64,000 bases of DNA from Blumeriella jaapii (Eukaryota; Ascomycota; Leotiomycetes; Helotiales; Drepanopezizaceae), in NCBI GenBank assembly GCA_009599575.1, contig VWND01000012.1, forward strand, positions 620,001 through 684,000, given 5' to 3'. The position numbers and the translations under genes are program-made. The notes beneath the pieces were generated by a model, which saw only the letters and a program-made list of their open reading frames with translations, had not been told where the DNA came from and did not search any database. This document shows, piece after piece, positions 1 through 11,678 of this stretch (positions are counted from its first letter, which is position 1; each line of letters starts with the position of its first letter).

Positions 1-2
1 AT

Positions 3-446
3 GAAGAGCTGGTTGCGAAAGCAACGTTAAAGCTTAAGAAGTCCGAGGACTCTGCGGCCGACAGCGCTTACCGAGACAGAGCCAAAGAGCGGCGACATGC
101 CTTTAATCAACCGAATCAACCGGCGGCACAACGCAGCAGGAACAAGGATCTCACGACAGGCTCGTCCACGACGAAGGAGGCTGATGAAGCACCTGTACCG
201 TCGAAGGGTGCGGCGTTACTGGGGAAGATGGGCTGGACTGCTGGACAGGGGCTTGGAGCCACCGGAACAGGGCGGACCGATGCGATTCCCACCGAGTTGT
301 ACTCTCAGGGCGTTGGTCTAGGCGCACAGGGTGGTAAAATTGGTGATGCTGCGGAAGAGGCACAGCGACAGACGAAAGGCTCGTATGCCGACTTCTTGAG
401 CAAGACCAAGGACAAGGCGAAGGAGAGGTTTGAGAGTCTCGGTTAG
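3..446 (+). CDS. G-patch RNA-binding protein, 3' part only
   Basis: The frame is open from base 3 to the TAG at 444-446, giving the last 147 residues of a protein whose start lies left of the window. A segment near nt 90-140 (YRDRAKERRHAFNQPNQP) resembles the stretch that precedes the G-patch in fungal RBM5/RBM10-like proteins. It is followed by a clear G-patch core around nt 204-345 (LLGKMGW, then GQGLGATGTGR and GVGLG). The C-terminus is lysine-rich and ends SLG. G-patch proteins bind RNA or activate DEAH helicases in splicing and ribosome assembly. The specific role here is inferred from the motif only. Confidence 0.8.
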   Translation, partial: EELVAKATLKLKKSEDSAADSAYRDRAKERRHAFNQPNQPAAQRSRNKDLTTGSSTTKEADEAPVPSKGAALLGKMGWTAGQGLGATGTGRTDAIPTELYSQGVGLGAQGGKIGDAAEEAQRQTKGSYADFLSKTKDKAKERFESLG

Positions 447-1519
447 CCAACTGTATTCTACTACGCTCGCAGCAAGTGACAAGTTGCCGGAAGCAAGCTT
501 CAATCTCTGGCTGGTAGGCCGATCGTGATTCGATGTATAACTTAGAAAATCTGAGTAATTGATTAGATTCTCATTCTTCGCGGTGGCAATTGCTTTCAGC
601 AGGTAGCACATAGCAAGACTATAAGACCCAATTTCGGACAAACACATGACTTTCTTGCCATATCTGCTGTCGCTGATCTTGTTTATCTCGCTGTATGTCG
701 CCCCTTGCCTGCCTTTCTTTTCTCCAGCGAGATGTGCTTGGCTCATCTCCGTATAAGGTCCGTAGGTAGGTCCGCAGATTTCTCCTGGTTCTTGTCGATC
801 GAAGAACTCTGTTCGCTCCGTGCGGGCGTCTCCTCTGCTAAGATGGCGCTGAAAGTATCCTTCCCAGCTACTGCACAGTAGTACGTACACATTATCAGTT
901 GAGATGTTTGGAAGCCTGAGCTGGGTACCACGGTTGATTCTGCGGGATGTTCGATTCTGCTGTATATGGGTAAATTGGTAGGTAGATAAGTAGAAGTTAG
1001 GTAGTATACCAAGATCATATGACAGATCCAGCCAAGCTCGCTTAACGCAACCAGGCTAGTAGTCATGGAAAACAAACATACAAGCAACAACAGCCATCGC
1101 GGCTCGGGACGCAGGGAGTTGCCTGTTTTAAAGTGTGGCGTCTTATGTTTCCCCTGCAGCGTAGCGTAGTGTATCGAGAAGATGTTCAAAAATAAAGCAA
1201 AATGCTCTTACCTGTTCTCGTGGCGGAGATGACAGATGATTTAGTATTACGTGAGAGTAGGGATAGTTCGTGAGGGAAGGCTGATGGAGCGTTTCTATTG
1301 ATGAAGTGAATGGTGAACATTAATACGTTTAAGCATTGAAACCCGAAAGCGAGAGATGGCAGAGGATCAGGGCATGTACTTGATTTCACCCTGTGAAAGG
1401 ACGGTGACTTGCAAGTAAGAAGCTTGGATTGGATAGGCTCCGCTGTGCATAACTCTGGTCCTGTGAACAGCTGACGCTTTGAATCACCCACAAGATATCT
1501 CTACCGGCAAGTACTTGTA
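447..1519. other. Intergenic, no gene seen
   Basis: There are open frames on the minus strand (318-890, 743-1189, 1186-1491), but their translations have no recognisable domain and no intron set that joins them. I see nothing here beyond flanking untranslated sequence. Confidence 0.5.
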
Positions 1520-2515
1520 CTAGGTAGTGCTTCTTCGCAGAAATACGATTCGCTGTCCTCGGCTTCTTGTTTCGGGACCCCCCACATCAACCTTCAGGTC
1601 CCTCGGCAGGCGTATAGACGGCTCTAAGGGATTAGAGCATCGCTCCTTAAATTTTTTCCAAAAGCTACCTGAGTCGTTCGCCTCCTGGCATACCGCATCT
1701 GTCTCTAGAATCTTGACACTTTCTCCGACGTCACTCTCTATTGGTACTCTCTTTTGGACTCTGGCACAGACGGGTCCACAAATGTGGCGCGTCTGTTCCT
1801 AAGAATGGTTAGGCTTGGAGATTGATTTATCGAAGGACGACCACTACTTACCTTGAGGAATTTTGTCTGGAAATACCGAAGCTGCATTGACATTTTTGGC
1901 TCTCGGGTGTAGAACTCCTCAAAGTTGTTGCCCCTGCTGCGGACGACATTCTCCCCAATGTCATACCAGACACGACAGATCTCGCAAATTCGACTTTGAC
2001 TCTTTCTCTGGTTATATAGACGGAGGAGTTGTTCCTCACAAGTATAATCACTCCTACAGCAGCATGAGATCAATTCATTCGGATATCCAGGGTGTACTCA
2101 CGGGAGGCCCATGTTGCAATAATCGGAGAGCCAAAAAGCGCGAACATCGATAACATGGTAGCCGATGGGACTAGAGACCAAGAAGTCGGGCTTCGGAAGA
2201 TGACCGGTACCATTACGATGGGTTTGATACACCTTCTTGCGGTTGATTCGCTCGACCCATCTATCGATTTTCGCATGGTTGCGGTCAAAGGCAGTGGGCG
2301 AAGCCTGATTGGCAGACTCGTAGTCGCAAACTTCGAGAAATGGGTGGTGCTTTTACGTCTTCGTAAAGTACGTTGGTGTAGATATGAACGGTCGACGTTC
2401 CATTCTCGTGCGGCTGTACCACATAGAAGTCCCGAAAAGGCCTTGGTGAATTGGAAGGCAAAGGGAGAGGCCTTTCGGAATGTATCGACGGGGACTCAGG
2501 AGGCACAAAGGACAT
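1520..2515 (-). CDS. Hypothetical protein, four exons, 275 aa
   Basis: Exons in transcript order: 2515-2372, 2304-2102, 2053-1852, 1798-1520. The introns (67, 48 and 53 bp) all have GT..AG ends. The last has a CTAAC branch-point motif (CCTAAC) just before its acceptor. The joined frame keeps phase (144+203+202+279 = 828 nt). The protein begins MSFVPPESPS with a proline-rich N-terminus, then a charged middle (FDRNHAKIDRWVERINRKKV) and a C-x2-C pair (CEICRVW) near residue 130. I do not recognise a family; there is no signal peptide or membrane segment. The coding call rests on the fact that three independent introns restore one long frame that is closed without them. Confidence 0.65.
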
Positions 2516-3396
2516 AGTAGTCGTTCCTGGAGATTTGAAACGAGGGTGGTGTTATAAATGCTGGAGCGAGTAACGAATGTATGGCGAAATTGGTGCTCTG
2601 AATAGATGAATGGAAGAATACTGGATGAAGAAAAGAGAGCAGAAGTCGGTAGAGCCAATAAATGTACCATGGCCGGTTGTTGAGAAGAAGGAGCAACTCA
2701 CCTCCCAACCACAGACGTAGACAGACATAGGCGGAGGATAAGAAATTCAAAGGAATAGAAAGAGCGAGTCAATAGACTTCATATCACAAAGAACTTGCCG
2801 AAAGTGAGCTAAGGCTATAGAATGTATATAGAACACTGTTCATCGACCAGAGTTCTTGGCGCCGGGAATTGGTCCAGCCAAAGCAGACAAGCAAGGTGCT
2901 TACAAACAAGCCTGAAGTGCAGGAGCAAGCAATCTCGGCGAGAACATATAAAAACAGTCCATTTCCCAAGTGTATCATGGGGCAATTGACTGTCACGACC
3001 TGCCGCGAGAGTGAAGAGAAAAGACCTTTTCTTCAAGGCTCGTTAGTCTAGTCTAAGCGAGACTAGGTGTTGTGCCCGTATATGCGCACCAAGTAAAACT
3101 GCTAAGTTCCAAAAACATCTCTCGCAGACATACCAAATGCAGCTCCGGTCCGCTCTCCAATCATGTTGCGGTAGAGACAACTAGTACAAAATGAAAATGC
3201 AAAAGAGTACCAATAGTCACCGAGTTTTCAATCCTTAGCCAACATGCCCAGGAAGGGGACAATATAATCCAGCGTGCTTCCCTGAATTCATAAATGGCCC
3301 AGGGGCTGAATTGTACTCCAGGACTGCCGCGGCAAGGCAGCGCAACGGTCTGTGATCCAGAGACGTCCAAGAAAGGGGTGTGGAGGCAGTGTGGGT
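2516..3396. other. Intergenic, no gene seen
   Basis: This lies upstream of the unknown minus-strand gene and downstream of the CFEM gene. It should hold the promoter of the former and the 3' UTR of the latter. I see no supported coding sequence. Confidence 0.5.
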
Positions 3397-4182
3397 TCAG
3401 AATACCAGGTACACCGCTGCGACTGTGAGCACAATAGTGAGAGAAACGGTCGCTTTGGTCGATGATGCATTGCCCGTGTAGAGCTGCGGTAAAGGCAAGG
3501 GAGCGGTGGTCGAGACGGGGATAGCGTTGTAGGCCGGCTCGGTTGGTGTTGCAGATGTAACTGCTGGAGAGGTGGCCGAGTTGAGTGGGAAGTATGGGAA
3601 AGGCAAAGAAGCGGTCGGACTCGGGGAGTATGGACCACCAACACTGTCGGTCGGATAGTTGGCGCTCTGGACTGGAAACTTTGTACTCTCTGTAGGATAT
3701 CCTGCAGCAGACCCTGACCAGTACAGCTTCGCGCCCGCGGCATATTCATCTTCTCGACGGCGCAAAGAGTCTCGATCTGGGATGGGTGGGATAGCAAAGA
3801 AGACTTCATTGTTCGTCCCGAAGCATTGGGCGATGGCATGGTGGAGAGCAGATCCGAAGTGAACAGTATCGCATTGCGAGTATATGCACTGGAAGACCGA
3901 CTGACATACGTTCAGAGAATGCGAGGATGATAGGGGAGTTCTGCCAGAGGCGATGGTGCCACTTACATTTTGATAATTCGGATCGCTACAAAGACAATGA
4001 GGATCTGCAGAGCATTTGGTGACGTATTTCGTATTTTCCCAGCAGCGAAGAGCACATTCTGGTTACAAGTCAGTCAATGCTGATCCAGCAGAGGGGCACG
4101 GCACACCTGGCGTAGCAGGACCACTCTGGCCCACCGTCCACTCCAACATAGCCATCAAGGGCAGGAATTTAAGGCCGCGCAT
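3397..4182 (-). CDS. CFEM-domain GPI-anchored secreted protein
   Basis: Exons: 4182-4107, 4058-3967, 3900-3397, with introns of 48 and 66 bp (223 aa). A signal peptide (MRGLKFLPLMAML...) is followed by a CFEM domain with eight cysteines at residues 27, 31, 41, 47, 49, 61, 66 and 82. The C-D/P-x-C-L-C core reads CSADPHCLC, with the Asp two residues after C41. A Ser/Thr/Pro-rich stalk of about 100 residues leads to a small-residue site (TGNASSTK) and a hydrophobic tail ending VYLVF, the layout of a GPI-anchoring signal. Known CFEM proteins sit in the cell wall or membrane and act in haem or iron capture, adhesion or host interaction. Which of these applies cannot be read from the sequence. The second acceptor (3901) was chosen because it keeps frame and the eight-cysteine set. 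Confidence 0.85.
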
Positions 4183-4731
4183 GTTGATCCTTATGAGAGA
4201 CTGTTATAAACCTGTGCTAACCTCTGAAAAGGCTGAATGGTTGAAAGGGAGGCCTGGGGCGAGCGCAAAGCAAAGTGAGCAGCAGAGAACGTGTTGAGGA
4301 GCAATCGTTTTGCAAAAAGTGTTGACTTTCGAGAGCGAGTGGCAAGGAGGATAGTGACAGGATCTTTCGACAGATTTGATCCTCGAGATGTACGGTGGAA
4401 TGTGCGGTTGCGGCGAGTGAGCGTGTTGAAGAGGTGAAATTGAAATGAATCGATCAAGCAAGGAAACAGGTACCATGGAGATTTTGAGAGTCCGCAGCTA
4501 CCTACTTGACTTAGGCGCTTTTAGGTCTGATTGATAAGAGACAGGAGGTGCGACTTGACGATTGCAATTGCAGGAAGACAAACACTTTGGGTAAAAGGCT
4601 AATCGACTGTGAAGAGCCTTGCGACTGCCAGTGCTCAATAGAGCTATACACGACATTGCACGCTAGTGAGACATCAGTCACAAGTCTTTGGTCTAGAAAA
4701 TATTAGTTGCTCGGCCATGCTTGGATTGCGT
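4183..4731. other. Promoter region of the CFEM gene
   Basis: The stretch lies between the start of the CFEM gene and the stop of the Cms1-like gene. Minus-strand frames at 4191-4476 overlap the expected leader of the CFEM gene and look like chance openings. Confidence 0.4.
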
Positions 4732-5706
4732 TCAGTAGAAGAGCAATTGAATGCCTCCACTGGCATATTTCTCCACGAACTCCTTCTGGCCCAACCATAT
4801 AGTCAGGGCTACTTGGGTCTCCTTCATCTCCAAAATACCCCGCTTCTTCGAATCGATATGTGAAGCATCAATCACTATTCTTTCGAGTCTGTCCACCTGT
4901 AATGCACCTATACAAACTAGTAAGCACTGTCCTCTTGATGACTGGGGATTGGATTGCATCGTCTACCATCATCCATGAGATCCTTCAACCGAGTCGGTGT
5001 GCCCACTGCAATACCAGTTCTGGTCGATTTGAGAAATCTAATTGAGTCGTGAAGCTTGATATGTTTGGCAAACAACTTAGCCACCGTCGAGTCTTTCGTT
5101 ACAAACGGCCGCATCGTCCTGACACGTATGAGAGAGCATTCGGACCAAACATTGGGCATCGGTACCTTGCAACTTCCGACGCTCTCAAGCCTGCTGCAGA
5201 CACGATAATCGTATGAGGCGCCCCGTTCTTTTTCGAAGACCCCCAAAGCTTCGTCGAATTGCCTACAAACTTCTCCAGAAAACCTGGGAAATTCTCCAGA
5301 GTCCTAGGTTTGGTCCACGAAGTCGTATCTTGGATCACAGTCGCTAGCCACAGCATCAGCATCATTCTTGCCAGGATTTTCAACCCTACATACCGGGCAA
5401 GTATTTGTCCTCCAGCTCAATGGCCGACAGATCGCTCTCGTGTCTCTTCGTCTGCTTCGCTACATAGTCCGCTAACAACTGGTTGTCCATTTGCGAAAAC
5501 GCTCTATTGATTCCCGCCTCTAGATCCAGATCCTCGTCTTCATATCCCTTACCTTTGCTGCTCTTCGCCTTCTTCGCAGCCTTCTTTGCTTTCTGTTCGA
5601 CTTCTCCCCGCTTTCTTTTCTTCGAGGATCCCTTTGAGGTGTCGGGTTCGGGCGAGGCGCTCATCTTCTCCAAGAGAGGCTCTTGCAAAATATCTTCATG
5701 GGACAT
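4732..5706 (-). CDS. cms1: Cms1-like ribosome biogenesis protein, 272 aa
   Basis: Exons: 5706-5394, 5343-5166, 5118-4967, 4907-4732. Introns of 50, 47 and 59 bp are all GT..AG, and the sum of 819 nt keeps frame. The N-terminal third is acidic then strongly basic (SSKKRKRGEVEQ, KKAAKKAKSSKGKG), as expected for a nucleolar protein. The body matches the Cms1/CMSS1 family through GAPHTIIVSAAGLRASEV, TVAKLFAKHIKL, TGIAVGTPTRL and RIVIDASHIDSKKRGIL, an arrangement related to the DEAD-box fold but without helicase motifs. Yeast Cms1 belongs to early small-subunit (90S) pre-ribosomes. The start is shared with a 333 bp divergent promoter towards the CENP-T-like gene. The first acceptor was placed at 5344, rather than ten bases later, because it restores the family-typical QDTTSW. 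Confidence 0.88.
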
Positions 5707-6039
5707 GGTGCTGAGGACAGTTGCAATAGCCCAGAATCAACTTCAATTCTCGTTGTTGCTTCGATAATAAGTGCTCTTTAAAGCGTCAAGTCTGCGATAA
5801 GCACAAAATGCGAAATAATTAAAGTGGAGTCTCACAAGCTATCCTTCATCGGAAGGCGGTGAAGCTAGCACCATCCAAAATCCGGGGGACGCGATCTTTG
5901 ATAACGACGACGCGTCTCAAGTTCGCACGCGAATGAAAACAACCGCCCGTACCCCATCGACATACCCACTCCCCAGCACTCAAGTGGGCGATGCTTCGGT
6001 GACTGCAGAGATCCGTGGTTTTCACATCAGCATCCAGCA
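5707..6039. promoter_or_regulatory. Divergent promoter, cms1 / CENP-T-like
   Basis: 333 bp separate the two start codons, which point away from each other. Both genes must draw their promoters from this space. No specific site was identified. Confidence 0.5.
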
Positions 6040-7812
6040 ATGTCAGCGAGGAAGCCAAGCAACGTCGATTCGGCCTCCCAGAATCCCACAGTGGACCAGA
6101 CGAGCGATGCTAAGGCACAACCTCGAATAACGCCCCGAGAATCTGACGAAGTCTCCAAATCAGTCGTCGCCGCCGGAGTCAGAGAAACCCCGTGGCGGGC
6201 TCTCAGTCAACTAGCGACCCTCCCAAGACCATCAACACCCTTGCGCCGCGCATCCAGTGCTGGACCTCCCTCAACCACTCGATCCTTACGCAGGACGCCA
6301 GCAGGACAGGCCAGGACACCTGGCGCTGGTCGCCCTGGATCCGCACGAAAACCTGTTGCTGTAACGCCTCATGGAAGGGCTGCGCGGCGGGAGCTGGAAC
6401 TGCGGAGGGGGCTGACGCCCGGGAAGGATAGGAGGAGAAGTGGTTTGCAGCAGAGGCAAACGCCGAGGGATGTGTTAAGGCAGTTGAGTAGGATTCTGGC
6501 GCCGAAGACTGTGCCGACTGTGTCAACACCGCAGGGTCAAGACAATGCTGGCCCCAGGCGTATTGTTGAGGAGGAGGACCCGGACGACGGAAATGTACTA
6601 CCTCGACCGAGATTCTCACTACCAGGGCTCGAGGAAGATGAGGATGAAGACGATAGTCTGCTATTGCCACCTCGTTCCGCTGGGTTGGAGGATGAGAACT
6701 TCACGGTCCAGTCGGTGGAGATGGCTAGAAGGGCAATTAGCGAACAGCCACCGAGACTATCCCGAGGCAGTTTTGGAAGTGTAAGACTGAGCGATGTGTT
6801 TGCGGATTTGAACGAGTCGGGTCTTGGAGGAGACGCGTACGATTCAAGTTATTTGGCCGAGCGTACCTTTGGGGATTTGGACTTCCCGATAGGTGACAAC
6901 GATGGGCCGCCAGGGGAAAATACCGATACCATACGAGGCTTGGAGCAAGGTCGATTTTCTATGGCAGCAGGTAGAGAAAGCGACATACGGCCTGATATGC
7001 TACCTGGAGACGATACGGAAACAACGTTTGTGTTTAACGTACCACCGAGAAGAGCTTCTGAGGATTCACTGGAGGAGCCAATTGAGGAACCATTTCCCGA
7101 GGATGAGGATCAGCAAGTGCTAGAGAACCTGGAAGATTCAGACGCAGATGGCCCTGCGGAAGAGGAGGAAGCAGAGAACGACCTTGAAGTACATGGGACG
7201 GATGGCGTCGAGGTCGAAGACCAAGACGAAAGCAGACTTCAAGTTGATGAACAAGAGGAGAGCATAATCAACGTTACAGATGCAGATCTTAGCATGGCCG
7301 ATACAACAATGCACGGGGCGGAATCTGCTGGCTTACCAGCCAAAGTCACCAAGAAAAAGAAGGCCAAGGTATCCAAACACGGCATTCCATACCCATCTCT
7401 TCCAGCAGGCGTATTGAAGAAGCTCGCAACAACATTTGCACGGACGTCTGGCAATAGCAAAGCGAAGATTAGTAAAGAGACTTTGGAAGCCATCATGCAG
7501 GCCTCGGACTGGTTTTTCGAACAAGTCAGTGATGACTTGGGAGCCTACGCAGCGCACGCTGGTAGAAAAACCATCGACGAGAGCGATGTTGTTACGCTCA
7601 TGGCTCGGTGAGCCTTGTTCTCCCAACGCGAGAGATCAGATGTTAATGTATATGTTTACAGGCAACGCCAGACCAACGCAACCACAACGCCGTTTTCTCT
7701 AGCCCAGAGGTATCTCCCTCGAGAACTTCTACAAGAACTGCGCATGGTGCCTCCCCCGAAGCCGAAGAAAGGGCGCCAATTGGCAAGCGTAGAAGAAGGG
7801 GAGGAGGATTGA
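6040..7812 (+). CDS. CENP-T-like inner kinetochore protein, 572 aa
   Basis: Exons 6040-7607 and 7662-7812 are joined across a 54 bp intron ending TTTACAG. Residues ~450-535 form a histone fold of the CENP-T type (SLPAGVLKKLATTFART, then KETLEAIMQASDWFFEQV and TIDESDVVTLMAR). The second exon gives the conserved tail (FSLAQRYLPRELLQEL). The rest is long and low in order: a basic, Arg/Pro-rich N-terminus followed by an acidic middle with many Glu/Asp runs. In other fungi (Cnp20 in fission yeast, Cnn1 in budding yeast) CENP-T pairs with CENP-W at centromeric nucleosomes and recruits Ndc80 through its N-terminus. That role is known for the family and inferred here. Confidence 0.88.
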
Positions 7813-7850
7813 GCCGATACTCTAATGTCCACATAGCACGATTTGATGAT
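7813..7850. other. 38 bp between convergent stop codons
   Basis: The CENP-T-like gene (+) and SURF1 (-) end tail to tail with only 38 bp between their stop codons, so their 3' UTRs almost certainly overlap. Confidence 0.8.
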
Positions 7851-9084
7851 TCATGACCAGTCTTTGTTCTGGCGCACGCGGCGGGCTATATCCTGCGGAG
7901 GTTTTTTCACCACCATCCACAGCATAACGGATGTTGCAGCTGCAAGGGCGTACCTAGAAGATGTAAGACATGGGCAAGCATCTGGGGGTCGGATGTGTGC
8001 TTACCATGTAAAAATATACTGTACATGGTTATTTCTCAGGTTGACCTCAGCCGGTCTACCTATGGGAATGCCCTTTGCCTCGCGATCCCAAGATTTGAGC
8101 AAGTCCGGATCTATTGCCATGTTAACCCGATGTTCAGTTCTCCCCATCCCAGTCTTCCCCCTCCCAGTCTTCCCCCTCCCAAATCCGCAGTGAGGTACGA
8201 TGGGGGCATACCCATAGTCTCCTCGATCCAGACCGCCTGACTCCCCGTCAACTCGGCCATCTGTTTCACATCCGGAAAGTAAAACTCCCCCTTCTCCGCC
8301 TTGTTCTCCGGCGTGAACATATTCCTCTTCCACGGCTCCCTCAACAAGCCCTCCACCGTCACCTCTCCCTGCGGCAATCCGGCCTTCCTCTTTTCCTGCT
8401 TCTTGAATTTCTTGCTTATCCAGCCTCGATTGACCAACACCGTGGTGCCGTCTCCCTCTCTCTCCAGCGGCGTGATCACCAGATAGCCGTCCGTACCGTC
8501 GTGCATGCGGGGACCTATGAGCATCTCCTGGTCGTGCCGGAGTTTGCCAGTCGCGTATATGCGGCGGTAGTCAAAGTCGTGGATGGCGGAAGGGTCGACG
8601 TGAGGGGGCAGCGGGAGGGGAGGGCGCACCAGACGGTCTTCGAACTTGGCGATGAGTTTTGATTTCCAGTCCAGGCGCTGGACTTGCCACGTCCCGAGCG
8701 CGAAGGCCGTGAGGGGGATCAAAGCTACATTTTAGAAAGATATCCATCAGTCAAAGATCTGGATTTATAAATCATAGAGGAGAAAAGAAGAGGGGGGGGT
8801 GGAGAGCTTGGGGAGGAACTGAACAAGGAGCAAGTACCGAGTATGATCAGCCCAGGTCCATGTCTTTTGCCGGCGCGCACCAGGTTCGGCGGATTGTCGA
8901 CTATCGACATGAATTCTGGGTTGTCGGCTGGCTGGGCCTTTGCGCGCCGATTGCTCTGCGACATATATCTGCATTGGGGACAAATCCTGACTGCTGCTCT
9001 CCTTCTCACACCTTTCACGATGTTGGACGTCGAGGTGTCTGTCAAGCTCCGAGCTTGCCGCACAAAAGCAGCGGAGACGTTCAT
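7851..9084 (-). CDS. shy1: SURF1/Shy1 cytochrome oxidase assembly protein
   Basis: Exons: 9084-8838, 8724-8212, 8110-8005, 7953-7851. Introns are 113, 101 and 51 bp, and 969 nt give 322 aa. The N-terminus is Arg/Ser/Ala-rich, fitting mitochondrial import. Two membrane spans frame the protein, as in the family: one near residues 78-97 (LIILALIPLTAFALGTWQVQ) and one at about 290-307 (ALAAATSVMLWMVV). Between them lie SURF1 hallmarks: GTWQVQRLDWK, VNRGWI, VTVEGLLREP and PAEVNLRNNH. SURF1/Shy1 is an inner-membrane factor for Cox1 maturation in complex IV. The second intron contains a short purine/pyrimidine tandem repeat and a TTAAC branch site. Without its removal the frame closes before the conserved C-terminus. 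Confidence 0.92.
8141..8180. repeat. Short tandem repeat inside SURF1 intron 2
   Basis: On + the 15 bp unit CCCAGTCTTCCCCCT is repeated about two and a half times at 8149-8181. It lies wholly inside the 101 bp intron and is probably recent slippage. Confidence 0.7.
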
Positions 9085-9324
9085 TTTTGCATGGAAGTAT
9101 TAGATGCTCCTGGAGTCAGTAAGTGGTAGTCCAGCACTTTGATTTTGTTTAAAGTTGAATATATTGAATGTAAAGTTGCTGGAGTCGTCGATTGGCTGGC
9201 TTGCTAGCGCCACTGGTTGGCTTGGCGAGCGAGCTCCTTGCCTTAAAAGCTGCCTGTGCCCATTTCGACACCTCCGTGTCGTCAACAACGTCACAACGAT
9301 TCCTACAACTTCAGCTTCAAAACT
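9085..9324. promoter_or_regulatory. Divergent promoter, SURF1 / UBX gene
   Basis: 240 bp lie between the start codons of SURF1 (-) and the UBX protein (+), so the two genes share one promoter space. No specific element was identified. Confidence 0.5.
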
Positions 9325-11072
9325 ATGTTCTATCAAGGCGATCTGAAGAGCGGCATCGAGAAGGCTTTGGTTGAGGCAAAGCTCGTTGCCTGTTTCGTCA
9401 CGGGTAAGCATCCTCTGTAGACGCTCTGTCCGTGGCTTCTTACAGGGTTCTGGAACTGACATGTGTTTAGATGGCGGCGAAGAAAGTCAGCTTTGGGAGA
9501 ATGATTTCTTGCAAGAGAGCTCGGTATTTTGTTCTCTGAACTCGGGTTTTGATGGTCCTTTGCTGATTTATTGGAAAAGTTACAGTCCGCTTTGGCAGAG
9601 CAGACTATCTCGCTCCGGTTGGTGGCTGGGTCTCAGGAGGCGAACTACCTTGCTGCTATCTTCCCTTTGCCTAAGACGCCGACGCTTGTTCTTATTCAGT
9701 GAGTTTGCCTTTCCTTTTGGTGGTTTTCTTTGCTGCCTACTCCAAAACATGTCAATCGTCAAGTCATCTGTCTCCTATTTTTTGGTGTTTGAAAGCATCG
9801 TAGCGCCTCTGCATTCTATCTGCCTATCACTGCACTTACGTACATGCTCTTAACTCGAAATCGCTAACTCGTTGACTTAGTAATGGTAATTTGAAGGAGT
9901 ATATTTCCTCCGGTGTATCAAGGGAGGAATTTCTGAAGCGTCTGGACGTGGTCTTCCAATCACGAGACACGCCTCCTGCACCTCTACCCACCAGCCAGGC
10001 CTCGCAATCTGCTGGGGAGTCCTCCACAGCTCCATCAGCACCTCAAGAAGCCGCCACCTCTGCTCCCTCGAGAGCTGATCAACAAGCCACCCCCGTGCAA
10101 GCGGTCCTCGCCGAGCGTGCTGCTCGACTGGAAAAACAGAAGGCAGAGCAAGACGCTAAAGACAAAGCCCAAAGAGCAGCCGAGGCAAAGGCTCGCCGTG
10201 AAGCAGCCGAGGCAGCCAACCCACGATCTGCAGCCGACCAAAAATATGCTCAGCAGCAACGCAAGCGCCAGCAGGAGGCCAAAGAGGAACGCGCTCGTAT
10301 CCTCAAGCGAGTAGAGGATGACAAGGCTGCGCGACGCGAGGCGGCAGCAACTAGAAAAGCTGAGCGAGAGGGAAAGGGCAAGGAAGTCGAAGCCACTGGT
10401 GACGCAAGCACTGTGTCGACAAGAGGTGCCAATGCGAAGGAATGTGCTCTCCAGGTACGCCTGTTCGACGGCTCCACCATTCGCTCTCGGTTCCCGTCTA
10501 CAGGCACACTGGCAAAGGACGTCCGCCCCTGGGTAGATGAAAAGCAGGAGGGAGATGTTCCCTATACATTCAAGCAGGTGCTCAGCCCTCTACCGAACAA
10601 AAACATCCAAGCTAGCGAGGAAGAAAAGAGCTTAGCGGATGTTGGACTGACGCCAAGTGCAACCCTGATCTTGCTCCCCATCGCTGGTTACACCTCTGCT
10701 TACGAGGGAAATTCCAGCTTGGTCTCTAAAGCAGTAACCGGCGGCTACGGTATTGTCTCTTCTGGCGTCGGACTGGTGGCCGGTGTCCTGGGCAGCTTTC
10801 TGGGCGGAGGGCCAGCCGCGGGTTCTGCTCAGACCACAACACCACGGCAACCCACTGCTCCTTCTCCGCCATCTACTACCATCAACGTCCATTCCCTGCG
10901 TGATCGCGAGCCGAAGAAGGATAAACAGCAGTTCTACAATGGGAACGCTGTAGGTTGTTCCGTTTCTTACCTTCTGTCTCTCTGCTTATTGTACCATCGC
11001 CTGCTGACTTAACCTCTACAGACGAACTTCGAGCCTCGCAAGGATGACGACCAAGACAGCAAGAATGACTAG
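9325..11072 (+). CDS. UBXN4-like UBX-domain protein, 456 aa
   Basis: Exons: 9325-9403, 9471-9523, 9580-9698, 9881-10949, 11022-11072. Introns are 67, 56, 182 and 72 bp, and 1371 nt stay in frame. Residues 1-100 form the thioredoxin-like UAS region of the UBXN4/erasin group (MFYQGDLKSGIEKALVEAK, WENDFLQE). Residues ~150-260 are a long Ala/Lys/Arg/Glu coiled coil. Residues ~270-350 are the UBX domain (LFDGSTIRSRF, then DVPYTFKQVLSPLP). A Gly-rich hydrophobic stretch follows at ~368-395. UBX domains bind p97/Cdc48, and UBXN4 relatives act at the ER membrane in ERAD. The hydrophobic stretch fits membrane contact but is not proof. The exon 3 acceptor could instead be 9585, which would remove two residues. 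Confidence 0.85.
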
Positions 11073-11678
11073 TCTGCCTCTCACTCACTTCACGTGTATT
11101 GTTTCTCGTTTACTGGGCGGCGCATGGGCAGAATTAGAATCTGTAGGCGTTTTGGAAAGAGCATTGCAGGCGTTCAGTTGGGGATGGAGCAAAGTAACAG
11201 ACGATAATGTACTCTGACCATCAAGTTCATATGCATGTACCCTAGGAACAGCGATGCGCAACGCATTGAAGCCCGACAAATTCCAGATCGTCCTGACCCA
11301 ATTTCGCATTCGAACTCACCAATATTGTACCACGACGTGATGTTCCCACTCAAAGTCCCCAGGCCGAAAGTGTCAGACTTTGACCTTTGGCTTGGTCTAA
11401 GGTCAGGTATACTTGAAATTATCAATCAGGCTTAGCGAAATAAAGGTCGCAGCCCTAGATATCTCAATAGAGGGGGCTTTTAAAACAACATGAGAGCAGA
11501 TAGACCTCCAGGTCTGATGGTTTGAAGTCACGAAGTAGATGCGCATCGGCTTCGCTGCAAGTCCACGAGAGAAAACAAACGCCAAAAACAACGCAGGGTA
11601 TAAATGCAATGCACCATCTCGACATAGAGAACTACACCTCTTCGCTATAGATTATTCTCGCGACAGTATACGTGCTTC
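11073..11678. other. Convergent intergenic region, no gene seen
   Basis: 606 bp separate the stop codons of the UBX gene (+) and the DUF7704-type gene (-). It is expected to hold both 3' UTRs; no coding sequence is supported. Confidence 0.5.

Noticed and set aside
318..890. 190-codon minus-strand ORF overlapping the G-patch gene
   Set aside because: It overlaps a real coding 3' end, lacks a domain and does not join to neighbouring frames.
6203..6670. 155-codon minus-strand ORF within the CENP-T-like gene
   Set aside because: It is a shadow of the Arg/Pro-rich coding sequence, with no splice context.
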